DNA from: Clostridia bacterium
GTDB taxonomy: Bacteria; Bacillota; Clostridia; Christensenellales; Borkfalkiaceae
Direction: 5' to 3'
DNA: 17,507 nucleotides
Assembly: GCA_017505675.1 (NCBI GenBank)
Contig: JAFVOV010000092.1
Location: 1 to 17,507 of the forward strand
Position 1 is the stretch's first letter. Each line of letters begins with the position of its first letter. A program made the position numbers and the translations under genes. Of the stretch, positions 1 through 6,229 are shown in pieces. The notes beneath the pieces are model-generated. The model did not search any database, was not told the DNA's origin, and was given only the letters and a program-made list of their open reading frames with translations.

Positions 1-61
1 ATTTAATAATGCTGTCTAAAACTTGTGTATTAAAAGTAAAAAAGAAATGTGGTATGTATCT

Positions 62-90
62 ATTATACTACTTATGAATAAAAAAGTCAA
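62..90 (-). promoter_or_regulatory. Leftward sigma-A type promoter leaving the window
   Basis: On the minus strand the -35 TTGACT (85-90) and -10 TATAAT (62-67) are separated by exactly 17 bases. It fires toward position 1, so the gene it serves lies outside the window. It sits just downstream of the tRNA terminator, which fits an independent transcription unit starting here. Confidence 0.6.
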
Positions 91-132
91 TGCAAAACGC
101 ATCGCCTCCGCAAAGTTTAGGAAAGCAAAAAT

Positions 133-162
133 AAAGAGATTGCTCTTGCGAACAATCTCTTT
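133..162 (-). terminator. Intrinsic terminator after tRNA-Arg
   Basis: Perfect 10-bp stem AAAGAGATTG/CAATCTCTTT with a 10-base loop. On the minus strand it is followed by ATTTTT. It begins two bases beyond the CCA end of the tRNA, so it most likely ends the tRNA transcript. Confidence 0.75.
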
Positions 163-163
163 T

Positions 164-240
164 TGGCCTTTCCGGCGGGAATTGAACCCACAGTCTATCG
201 CTTAGGAGGCGATTGCGTTATCCGATTACGCTACGGAAAG
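164..240 (-). tRNA. tRNA-Arg (anticodon CCT)
   Basis: The minus strand folds into a complete cloverleaf. The acceptor stem CTTTCCG/CGGAAAG is perfect, the D stem is GCGT/ACGC, and the anticodon stem is ATCGC/GCGAT. The loop CTCCTAA places CCT at positions 34-36, so it decodes AGG. The T stem is GTGGG/CCCGC with loop TTCAATT, followed by discriminator G and an encoded CCA. A terminator follows at once. Part of a second tRNA-Arg(CCT) lies about 160 bases upstream. Confidence 0.95.
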
Positions 241-287
241 ATTTTAACGTTTTGAAAGTTATTAAACGGAACGAAAATTATAAAATT

Positions 288-310
288 TATACCGATTTTT
301 ATACCGATTT
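288..310. repeat. Direct repeat of TATACCGATTT, 12-bp period
   Basis: TATACCGATTT occurs at 288-298 and again at 300-310. Read on the minus strand it lies upstream of a TATAAT-like box (277-282) that is 37 bases before the tRNA-Arg 5' end. It could belong to the tRNA promoter region, but no good -35 is present. Confidence 0.45.
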
Positions 311-321
311 GATTTTTTGTG

Positions 322-350
322 TTGACAAAACACAATATATGGTGTATATT
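322..350 (+). promoter_or_regulatory. Rightward promoter with overlapping inverted repeat
   Basis: TTGACA (322-327), a 17-base spacer and TATATT (345-350) lie on the plus strand. The -35 is embedded in the inverted repeat TTGTGTT-GACAA-AACACAA (317-335), which looks like an operator. A transcript from about 357 would read the TTAAACGGA repeat region and could end at the six-T run at 553-558, giving an RNA of about 200 nt with no evident ORF. Confidence 0.5.
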
Positions 351-398
351 TGCTCTGTTATGTACTATATTTAGTGATATATGACGGATAAAGCGTTT

Positions 399-438
399 CC
401 TTAGGAGGGGCTTGTTATATCCGTTTAACTATGGAACC
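399..438 (-). pseudogene. 5' half of a second tRNA-Arg(CCT), truncated in the anticodon arm
   Basis: The minus strand reads as a tRNA with correct spacing from base 1 to 38. The acceptor strand is GGTTCCA, followed by TA, a D stem GTTA/TAAC around an 8-base loop containing GG, then A26. The 5' anticodon-stem strand AGCCC is followed by loop CTCCTAA with CCT in the anticodon position. After two more bases the tRNA match stops. There is no 3' anticodon strand, T arm or acceptor partner. It shares CCTCCTAAG with the intact tRNA at 164-240. A 5' half ending at the anticodon loop resembles a scar left by an integrase that uses tRNA genes. It is not a functional tRNA. Confidence 0.55.
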
Positions 439-604
439 TTAATTATTTATAAAAACTTAATGTTAAACGGATGCAACAATATTTTGCCGAGCAACTTTGT
501 TGCGAACGCCGCCGTGTTTATCACGACATGTCCGTTTAACTATGAATTGTTGTTTTTTACAATAAATATTTTTAAACCTTGAAATTTATTTTCAACGCTT
601 TATT

Positions 605-632
605 ATTATACCATTTTTTCGCAATAAGTCAA
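605..632 (-). promoter_or_regulatory. Leftward promoter facing the repeat region
   Basis: On the minus strand TTGACT (627-632), a 16-base spacer and TATAAT (605-610). Transcription would start near 597 and run left through the TTAAACGGA repeats and the tRNA half, and possibly on into tRNA-Arg(CCT). It converges with the promoter at 322-350. In this direction the 10-bp stem between 540-531 and 471-462 is followed by ATTAAGTTTTT, which could stop transcription. Confidence 0.55.
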
Positions 633-704
633 CAAAATAATTAAAGATTTTAATTATCCTTTTTAATTACTTTTAATTAAGTAGTATAACTTTAGCCGTT
701 TAGG

Positions 705-733
705 GTAAAATCATACAGGCGTTCAAGTATAAT
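705..733 (+). promoter_or_regulatory. Possible mazF promoter
   Basis: A consensus TATAAT lies at 728-733, about 65 bases before the mazF start. The -35 position (705-710) is poor. It is the best candidate in the 166-base gap before the gene. Confidence 0.35.
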
Positions 734-798
734 ACTCACCGTTATTTAATAAAATACATAAACTGATAATGGGAATTACTTGACACATCGGAGACGTT

Positions 799-1167
799 AT
801 GATTAAAAGAGGAGAATTGTATTATGCCGACTTAAGCCCCGTAGTCGGTAGCGAACAAGGCGGTGTTCGCCCTATACTTATTGTACAAAACGACACGGGT
901 AATAAATATAGCCCCACCGTTATTGCCGCGGCTGTTACCAGCCAAATAAATAAAGCAAAACTACCCACGCATATTGAACTAAACGCGCATGAATTCGGCT
1001 TGTCAAAAGATTCCGTTATTCTTTTAGAACAAATCCGAACACTTGACAAGCGGCGATTAAAAGAGCGTATAGGCGAACTTTCTGAAAAGACGATGCGTAA
1101 AGTAAACGTTGCCTTACTCATAAGTTTAGGCTTTAGCGAAAATACCCAAACAAATAAATTATCATAA
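799..1167 (+). CDS. mazF: MazF/PemK-family endoribonuclease toxin (EndoA/NdoA-like), orphan
   Basis: 122 residues, close to the usual family length. The protein opens with the fold signature of Firmicutes EndoA: KRGELYYADLSPVVGSEQGG, then RPILIVQND, then TSQINKAKLPTH, then SVILLEQIRTLDK. R24 and T47 align with the catalytic Arg and Thr of Bacillus subtilis EndoA. Family members cleave single-stranded mRNA at short sequence motifs such as UACAU in B. subtilis; this protein's specificity is not known. The ribosome binding site GGAG lies 5 bases before ATG. Normally a small MazE/EndoAI antitoxin gene precedes it, often with overlap. Here the 200 bases upstream hold no ORF, and the next gene points the other way. 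The antitoxin is therefore lost, encoded elsewhere, or not of MazE type. Confidence 0.93.
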   Translation: MIKRGELYYADLSPVVGSEQGGVRPILIVQNDTGNKYSPTVIAAAVTSQINKAKLPTHIELNAHEFGLSKDSVILLEQIRTLDKRRLKERIGELSEKTMRKVNVALLISLGFSENTQTNKLS

Positions 1168-1170
1168 ACT

Positions 1171-1203
1171 AAAGCGCGGAAGTATATTTATACCCGCGCT
1201 TTT
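1171..1203. terminator. Bidirectional terminator between mazF and nitroreductase
   Basis: A 9-bp perfect stem AAAGCGCGG/CCGCGCTTT encloses a 14-base loop. T-rich flanks occur on the plus strand, and A-rich flanks give T on the other. It lies between two convergent genes and probably serves both. Confidence 0.7.
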
Positions 1204-1212
1204 AAGTTTATA

Positions 1213-1746
1213 TTAAATAATTTTAATTACTTCTACAGCGTCCTTTCTCTTTTTTTCTCTTACAGGAATATCCGAATACCCCAACGCTACAACGATATTA
1301 CTTACTTCCCCTTCCGGCATACCGACTGCTTTTTTAAGTTTTTCTTGCTCTATCCAACCGATAATGCAAGAACTAACCCCTAAACTTTGCGCGCCTAGCG
1401 TCAAATACGCTACTAGTTCGCCTATGTCGTATTTTACAAAATGATTTTTGCCGAATTTTTGAACTGCTGATTCAAATAACGTTGCATCTCTTTCTGAAAC
1501 CACTACGAACGCTTTTGCTTTACTTACGAACGGGTTACGCCCGCGTTCTTGTAAAGACTCCGCAACGGCTTTAACTTTTTCAGGTTTGGTAACCAAATAC
1601 ATTTTCCAAGGCTGGCTATTGCACGCTGATGGCGCTTTAAGCGCAAGCGTGGCTATTTTTTCAACCACCGAAGCATCTAACGGCTTATCGTTAAACTCAC
1701 GGCAAGATTGCCTAGTGTTCACTAAATTTTCAAAGCATTCAAACAT
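1213..1746 (-). CDS. Nitroreductase-family FMN flavoprotein
   Basis: 177 residues from the chosen start. It shows the nitroreductase pattern: an N-terminal NTRQSCREF (the R-x-S/x-x-R phosphate-binding region for FMN), APSACNSQPW near residue 40, and a C-terminal LGVSSCIIGW followed by VVALGYSD. Family members use NAD(P)H to reduce nitro compounds, quinones or flavins as cytoplasmic homodimers. The substrate cannot be read from sequence. The ATG at 1746 is chosen because AAGGAG sits 7 bases before it. An in-frame ATG 27 bases upstream would place this Shine-Dalgarno inside the gene. It has its own promoter at 1788-1816 and appears monocistronic. The family assignment is firm, the precise role is not. 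Confidence 0.88.
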   Translation of the reverse strand: MFECFENLVNTRQSCREFNDKPLDASVVEKIATLALKAPSACNSQPWKMYLVTKPEKVKAVAESLQERGRNPFVSKAKAFVVVSERDATLFESAVQKFGKNHFVKYDIGELVAYLTLGAQSLGVSSCIIGWIEQEKLKKAVGMPEGEVSNIVVALGYSDIPVREKKRKDAVEVIKII

Positions 1747-1787
1747 AAACAACTCCTTATAACAAATTTGCAAACTTTATCATAATT

Positions 1788-1816
1788 ATTATACAATAAA
1801 ACCTGCCGTTTTGCAA
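1788..1816 (-). promoter_or_regulatory. Promoter of the nitroreductase gene
   Basis: Minus strand TTGCAA (1811-1816), 17-base spacer, TATAAT (1788-1793), 42 bases before the nitroreductase ATG. The -35 overlaps a small inverted repeat GTTTTGC/GCAAAAT around 1809-1826. Confidence 0.6.
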
Positions 1817-1854
1817 CCGCAAAATTTAACTTTATAAGGGTAAAAACCAACTTA

Positions 1855-2253
1855 CTATTCGTAACCTAACGCTTTTTCTTTTCTGTAGCGTTCTATCGCC
1901 TGCAAATATTTTTCCGAAAGCGATAATGTATAGCGCTGTTTTTCTTCATAGGATAGCGTATTAAAATATTCGGTATCTGTAAGCCTACCTAACGCGTTTG
2001 AAACTTCACCTTCTTCATCCAAAAGTTTTTTAACTTTTCTATAAAACGCTTCTTTTTCTTCCCCGCTGTTTTTAAGGCTCTCACGCGCGCGGACTGCATA
2101 ATACTCTTTAACTTTTGATGACGAAACGCCCAAACTTTCCGCGCGTTCTAACCCTTCACTTAAATCTTTATGATAGTTTTGCCAAAACCCCTGTTTTAAC
2201 CTTTTCTTTGCTTCTTTGCAATATTGCTTTAAAGATTTACCTTCTTCGTGCAT
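1855..2253 (-). CDS. Uncharacterised 132-residue charged helical protein
   Basis: I do not recognise a family. The product is short, rich in Lys, Glu and Arg, and looks almost wholly alpha-helical. It has no signal peptide, membrane segment, Cys-based metal site or nucleotide motif. Visible landmarks are KQYCKEAKKRLKQGFWQNYH near the N-terminus, KVKEYYAVRARESLKN in the middle, and SYEEKQRYTLSLSEKYLQAIERYRKE near the end. The pattern suggests a helical bundle or RNA/protein-binding adaptor, but this is a guess. GGGAG lies 9 bases before the ATG. It follows rpsU on the same strand with a strong terminator between them, so it is expressed by read-through or a weak promoter of its own (TATATG near 2284). 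It occupies the position where many Firmicutes have yqeY but does not resemble YqeY. Confidence 0.75.
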   Translation of the reverse strand: MHEEGKSLKQYCKEAKKRLKQGFWQNYHKDLSEGLERAESLGVSSSKVKEYYAVRARESLKNSGEEKEAFYRKVKKLLDEEGEVSNALGRLTDTEYFNTLSYEEKQRYTLSLSEKYLQAIERYRKEKALGYE

Positions 2254-2317
2254 TACATAATCTCCCTTTAAAAGTTGTTTTCGACACGATACGACATATA
2301 CCGCGCTTTAAAAATAA

Positions 2318-2346
2318 AATCTACCGAAGGTTATCTTCGGTAGATT
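2318..2346 (-). terminator. rpsU terminator
   Basis: A 12-bp perfect stem AATCTACCGAAG/CTTCGGTAGATT with a 5-base loop. On the minus strand it is followed by TTTATTTTT. It begins 8 bases after the rpsU stop. Confidence 0.85.
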
Positions 2347-2354
2347 ACATTTGT

Positions 2355-2534
2355 TTAGCCTTTAATGCTTCTTTTTCTTGCTGCTTCAGACTTTTTCTTT
2401 TTTCTTACGGAAGGTTTTTCGTAATGTTCTTTTTTACGAAGGTCGCCAATAATACCGTCTCTAGAACATTTTCTCTTAAAACGTCTTAAAGCGCTGTCAA
2501 TATTTTCGTTTTCACCAACTCTAACGATAGACAT
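2355..2534 (-). CDS. rpsU: 30S ribosomal protein S21
   Basis: A 59-residue protein on the minus strand. It starts MSIVRVGENENIDSALRRFK, continues RKCSRDGIIGDLRKKEHYEK and ends in a Lys/Arg-rich tail SVRKKKKSEAARKRSIKG. This is the classic bS21 layout and length. S21 sits on the small subunit near the mRNA exit and anti-Shine-Dalgarno region and helps initiation. AGGAAGGTGA lies just before the ATG. The leader contains a small hairpin TGCC-ACAG-GGCA just ahead of the ribosome binding site. It is transcribed alone from a consensus promoter (2584-2612) to a strong terminator (2318-2346). Confidence 0.97.
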   Translation of the reverse strand: MSIVRVGENENIDSALRRFKRKCSRDGIIGDLRKKEHYEKPSVRKKKKSEAARKRSIKG

Positions 2535-2583
2535 TCTCTTTCACCTTCCTTTGCCCTGTGGCAGTTATTTCAAAGCGTAAATA

Positions 2584-2612
2584 AGTATACAAAAATCGGA
2601 AAATTTTGTCAA
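2584..2612 (-). promoter_or_regulatory. rpsU promoter
   Basis: Minus strand TTGACA (2607-2612), 17-base spacer, TATACT (2584-2589), 49 bases before the rpsU ATG. Near-consensus, as expected for a ribosomal protein gene. Confidence 0.8.
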
Positions 2613-2666
2613 GGGTTTTTTAGCCGTATTTAAAAAATATTAATGTGCATTACAAACTTATTTTAA

Positions 2667-2695
2667 TTGACTTTTAATTTTATTAGTTATAAAAT
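2667..2695 (+). promoter_or_regulatory. Promoter of the MFS transporter gene
   Basis: Plus strand TTGACT (2667-2672), 17-base spacer, TAAAAT (2690-2695), about 40 bases before the transporter ATG. It is divergent from the rpsU promoter. Confidence 0.45.
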
Positions 2696-2734
2696 AACTT
2701 GCGAAAAATACGATAGTATAAAAAGGTAAAATTT

Positions 2735-3970
2735 ATGACTGAAAAACGGCGCTATAATTTTTTAATATTTGCAAGTGCTTTTTTATGGATAATAATGACG
2801 GGTAGTAAAAACGTTTACACGGCTGAACTTGTGGAAATAATGCAAGTTTTTAGCGTAAGTAAAGCCGAAACTAGCCTTGCAATGACCTATTATTTTATAA
2901 CCTATTCAACCACTCAAGTAATCTTCTTTTTTACTATGGATAAAATCAATATTAAGTGGTATATGGCAATAAGCATATTCCTTTCGGGTATTGTAACCGT
3001 TTTGGTTGCGCTTGTTACCGGGATGTGGCAACTGTGGTGGCTTTTATCATTAAACGGCATTTTACAAGCCGGTGTGTGGGGTATGTGCCTTGCCGTATTC
3101 AATAAATACCTACCCAAAAATATGCACCCAAAAGCAAATACTGCAATGAACGTAGGTATGGCGGTTGCAGGTATAATTTCTTACGGCTCGTCTTCCCTTT
3201 TCGTTTCTTTCGGGCGTTGGGATTTACCGTTTATAATTTTAGGTATTATACTTTCACTTTCCGCAATAATTTATTTTATTGCCATTATGCTTTGTGAAAA
3301 TATTAAGCGCGCCACTATTAAAGCCGAAACGGTTACCGCAGTAAAAACGGAAAACGCAAATCTTCCGTTCACGCTTGAAACCAAAAATAAAAAAGCGCTG
3401 TTTTACGTAGTAACTTTTATTTTAAGCCTATTTATACACAGCGTTTATTACGCAACGCTCAACTGGTTACCTAACCTTATAACTGAAAATTACGGTTTGG
3501 AAAATTCAGTTAGCATTTTAATTTCCGTACTTGCCCCGCTTGCAACTATGTTAGGACCAGTTATAGCAATAAACCATTGTGAAAAATCAGGCAACTTTAT
3601 AAAAGTAGGTTTAATTTATCTTATAATTGCAACTGTTTTTGCTTTTTTAAGAATATTCTTATTTGACGTAAACTTAATAGTTGCGCTAATCGTTATTATG
3701 GTCTTTTTAATACTTGCTCAAGCGCTTATAACCATAATATTCAGCGTAATATCATATAAGATGAGTTCTTATATAAACGCGGGCGCTCACGCCGGATTAA
3801 TGAACGCTGCGGGCGGTTACGCGGCAGGGCTTTCACCAACGATTATAGGCGCTATAATAGACGCTACAAGTTGGCAATTCTCTTGTACGCTTATATGTAT
3901 TATAACCGCAACCATTACTATATCGGCGCTAATTATATTACTTTTAACTAACAAGAAAAAACACGCTTAA
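2735..3970 (+). CDS. MFS transporter, 12 membrane segments
   Basis: 411 residues in two sets of about six hydrophobic segments, joined by a polar cytoplasmic loop at roughly residues 187-222. This is the usual major facilitator layout. The loop after segment 2 carries MDKINIKWYM, equivalent to the MFS D-x-x-x-R/K signature. The WWLLSLNGILQAGVWGMCLA stretch resembles the organophosphate:phosphate antiporter branch and other NGxxQ-type carriers. Substrate is not determinable. Translation starts at the ATG preceded by AAAAGG. The gene stands alone between a promoter and a strong terminator, next to but opposite in strand to the arginine operon, so no functional link is implied. Confidence 0.88.
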   Translation: MTEKRRYNFLIFASAFLWIIMTGSKNVYTAELVEIMQVFSVSKAETSLAMTYYFITYSTTQVIFFFTMDKINIKWYMAISIFLSGIVTVLVALVTGMWQLWWLLSLNGILQAGVWGMCLAVFNKYLPKNMHPKANTAMNVGMAVAGIISYGSSSLFVSFGRWDLPFIILGIILSLSAIIYFIAIMLCENIKRATIKAETVTAVKTENANLPFTLETKNKKALFYVVTFILSLFIHSVYYATLNWLPNLITENYGLENSVSILISVLAPLATMLGPVIAINHCEKSGNFIKVGLIYLIIATVFAFLRIFLFDVNLIVALIVIMVFLILAQALITIIFSVISYKMSSYINAGAHAGLMNAAGGYAAGLSPTIIGAIIDATSWQFSCTLICIITATITISALIILLLTNKKKHA

Positions 3971-3990
3971 AATTATAAAATCATAAAATC

Positions 3991-4028
3991 AAAACCCCGA
4001 TAAAACTATTGCGTTTTATCGGGGTTTT
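3991..4028. terminator. Bidirectional terminator between MFS gene and argF
   Basis: A 16-bp perfect stem (3991-4006 with 4013-4028) and a 6-base loop. It has a T run on the plus side, and A runs on the left arm give T on the minus side. It ends both the transporter transcript and the arginine operon. Confidence 0.85.
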
Positions 4029-4063
4029 TTCATTTGTAAAACTTCTTTTAAGTATATATTTGC

Positions 4064-5050
4064 TTATTTTAGCGTTGCAAGCATTACTGCTTTTATCGTG
4101 TGCATTCTGTTTTCCGCTTGGTCGAATACAATTGACTGCTCGCTTTCAAAAACTTCGTCAGTAACTTCCATTGCGGTAATGCCGAATTTTTCATAAATAT
4201 CTTTACCGATAACGGTGTTAAGGTCGTGGAAAGCAGGCAAACAATGCATAAAGCGACATTTTGCCCCAGCGTTATCCATTGCCTTTTTATTTACTTGATA
4301 AGGTAAAAGGTCGGTAATTCTTTCTTTCCACACTTCGTTAGGCTCACCCATTGAAACCCAAACGTCAGTATAAATAACGTCGGCATCTTTAGTTGCAACC
4401 ATAGGGTCGGTTATAAACTCTAAAACCGCACCCGTTTGTTCTGCAATTAACTTACACTCGTCAACAAGCGCTTTATCAGGGAAATATTTTTCCGGCGCGC
4501 ACGCAACGAAGTGCATACCCATTTTTGCCGAGCCAACCATTAAAGAGTTGCCCATATTATACCTTGCGTCACCCATATAAACTAGTTTTTTGCCCTTTAA
4601 TGAGCCAAAGTGTTCTGTTATCGTCATAAAGTCTGCAAGTATTTGCGTGGGATGGAATTCGTTAGTTAAGCCGTTCCATACGGGTACGCCTGCATATTTA
4701 GCAAGGTCTTCAACTATTTCTTGACCGTAACCGCGGTATTCTATACCGTCGAACATACGCCCCAAAACGCGCGCAGTATCCGCAATACTTTCTTTTTTAC
4801 CTATTTGCGAGCCTGACGGGTCTAAATAAACGGCAGTCATCCCTAAATCAGATGCCGCAACTTCAAAACTACAACGAGTACGCGTACTAGTCTTTTCAAA
4901 AACTAACGCTATGTTTTTACCTTCGCATTCTCTATGTAAAATTCCATTTTTCTTTTTACTTTTTAATTCAACGGCAAGATTTATAAGTCCGTCTATTTCT
5001 TCAGGGGTAAAATCCAAAAGTTTCAAAAAACTTTTACCTTTTAAGTTCAT
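4064..5050 (-). CDS. argF: Ornithine carbamoyltransferase
   Basis: 328 residues. It transfers the carbamoyl group from carbamoyl phosphate to ornithine to give citrulline, as a cytoplasmic trimer. Visible motifs are STRTR (55-59) for carbamoyl phosphate, HPTQ (133-136), DVWVSMGE (229-236) and HCLPAFHD (269-276), the last two for ornithine and the catalytic Cys. All are intact. The ATG at 5050 follows AAAGGAG by 6 bases. A longer reading from 5074 would overlap argD and lacks a ribosome binding site. It is the last gene of the operon, 11 bases after argD and just ahead of the terminator. A catabolic (arcB) role is unlikely, because there is no arcA or arcC nearby and the neighbours are all biosynthetic. 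Confidence 0.96.
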   Translation of the reverse strand: MNLKGKSFLKLLDFTPEEIDGLINLAVELKSKKKNGILHRECEGKNIALVFEKTSTRTRCSFEVAASDLGMTAVYLDPSGSQIGKKESIADTARVLGRMFDGIEYRGYGQEIVEDLAKYAGVPVWNGLTNEFHPTQILADFMTITEHFGSLKGKKLVYMGDARYNMGNSLMVGSAKMGMHFVACAPEKYFPDKALVDECKLIAEQTGAVLEFITDPMVATKDADVIYTDVWVSMGEPNEVWKERITDLLPYQVNKKAMDNAGAKCRFMHCLPAFHDLNTVIGKDIYEKFGITAMEVTDEVFESEQSIVFDQAENRMHTIKAVMLATLK

Positions 5051-5061
5051 TGTATTCTCCT

Positions 5062-6228
5062 TTAATTTTCGCAAACTTCTTTAATTATATCTATTGCTTT
5101 TTTAAACGTTTCAAAAGGAATATTGAGCGCTGGCAAAAGCCTTACTTTATCTTTTGCTGTAAGGCAAAGCACTCCCTTTTCAATACATTGATTAACCACG
5201 TCTTTAGCGCTTTTAACCGTCTTAAACCCTATCATAAGTCCTGCGCCCGAAACGCTTTCAACGCCTTTAGCAGAACCCAACTGTTTGAACGCGTAATCAC
5301 TTTTTTCTTTAACGCCGTCAAGCAATTTTTTATCTATTCTATTTATAACGCTTATAGCGCCCGCAGCGCACACGGGGTTACCGCCGTAAGTAGAGCCGTG
5401 GTCGCCGAAACCTAAAACGCTTTGCACTTTTTCGCTCATAATGCAAGCGCCTATCGGTAGCCCACCGCCAAGCCCTTTAGCCGTAGTAATAACGTCAGGT
5501 GAAATGCCGTAATTCATATACGCGTAAAGTTCCCCCGTTCTCCCGTTACCCGTTTGAACTTCGTCTATCATCAAAATAATATCGTTTGCGCGACAGATTT
5601 TTTCCACGCCCGTAACGAAATCTTTATCGAGCGCAATAACACCGCCTTCGCCCTGAACGCACTCCATCAAAATACCGCAAACTTTATTTTCTTTAACAAG
5701 TTTTTCAACGCTTTCAAGGTCGTTAGCCGTCGCGTAAACGAAACCGCTTGTTAAAGGCTTAAATTTGGCGTGAAAAACGTCTTGACCGGTTGCGGCAAGG
5801 GTTGTCAACGTTCTGCCATGAAAACTGTTTTTAAGCGTTATTATGACGTTGTAATCTTCACCCTTATTATCCGCAGCATACTTTCTTGCAACTTTAATAG
5901 CGCATTCGTTTGCTTCAGCGCCAGAATTAGCAAAGAAAACCTTTTTCATACCCGTACGCGTACATAAAATTTTTGCAAGTTCCGCGCAAGGTTCTGTATA
6001 ATATAGGTTTGAAACGTGTTGAACTTTATTTAACTGCTCGGTAACGGCTTTTACCCATTCTTCATCAGAAATCCCGAACGCAGTAACGCCTATGCCCGAA
6101 CCCAAATCAATATATTCTTTACCGTCCGTAGAATACAGTATAGAGCCTTTACCGCTTGCAATTTCCACAGGGAAACGCGCGTAAGTATTAGCAACGTATT
6201 CTTTATCTTTATTCATTAAATTACACAT
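5062..6228 (-). CDS. argD: Acetylornithine aminotransferase
   Basis: 388 residues. A class III PLP-dependent aminotransferase that converts N-acetylglutamate semialdehyde plus glutamate to N-acetylornithine. Motifs, numbered from the chosen start: SGAEAN (102-107) for PLP phosphate, FHGRT (136-140), DEVQTG (222-227) and the Schiff-base Lys251 in TTAKGLGGG. The ATG at 6228 starts one base after the argB stop and is preceded by GGTGA. A TTG 12 bases further up would overlap argB, and a later ATG at 6216 has no ribosome binding site. Tight coupling to argB suggests translational re-initiation. Family members may also act in lysine synthesis as succinyl-diaminopimelate aminotransferase. Confidence 0.95.
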   Translation of the reverse strand: MCNLMNKDKEYVANTYARFPVEIASGKGSILYSTDGKEYIDLGSGIGVTAFGISDEEWVKAVTEQLNKVQHVSNLYYTEPCAELAKILCTRTGMKKVFFANSGAEANECAIKVARKYAADNKGEDYNVIITLKNSFHGRTLTTLAATGQDVFHAKFKPLTSGFVYATANDLESVEKLVKENKVCGILMECVQGEGGVIALDKDFVTGVEKICRANDIILMIDEVQTGNGRTGELYAYMNYGISPDVITTAKGLGGGLPIGACIMSEKVQSVLGFGDHGSTYGGNPVCAAGAISVINRIDKKLLDGVKEKSDYAFKQLGSAKGVESVSGAGLMIGFKTVKSAKDVVNQCIEKGVLCLTAKDKVRLLPALNIPFETFKKAIDIIKEVCEN

Positions 6229-6229
6229 A

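Larger units (their letters stand above)
262..540. repeat. Four alternating copies of TTAAACGGA in a gene-free region
   Basis: TTAAACGGA occurs at 262-270 (+), 421-429 (-), 462-472 (+, extended to GTTAAACGGAT) and 531-540 (-). Copies two and three form an 11-bp inverted repeat, and copies three and four a 10-bp one. Copies two and four also share CCGTTTAACTATG (421-433, 532-544). Other short stems are CGGATA/TATCCG (384-389/418-423), GCAAC/GTTGC (491-503), CGTG/CACG (513-525) and CAACAAT/ATTGTTG (474-480/546-552). The last is followed on the plus strand by six T. No ORF with a ribosome binding site is visible. A structured RNA or a recombination site are the two readings. Confidence 0.6.

Noticed and set aside
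474..552. A complete third tRNA closed by the 7-bp stem CAACAAT/ATTGTTG, 79 bases long.
   Set aside because: It lacks a pairing D stem, a 7-base anticodon loop and a T arm in the right place, so it is not a tRNA, though the fold is cloverleaf-like.
2115..2489. A long plus-strand open frame antisense to rpsU and the 132-residue gene.
   Set aside because: It has no ribosome binding site, and its sequence is the antisense of clear genes, including ribosomal protein S21.
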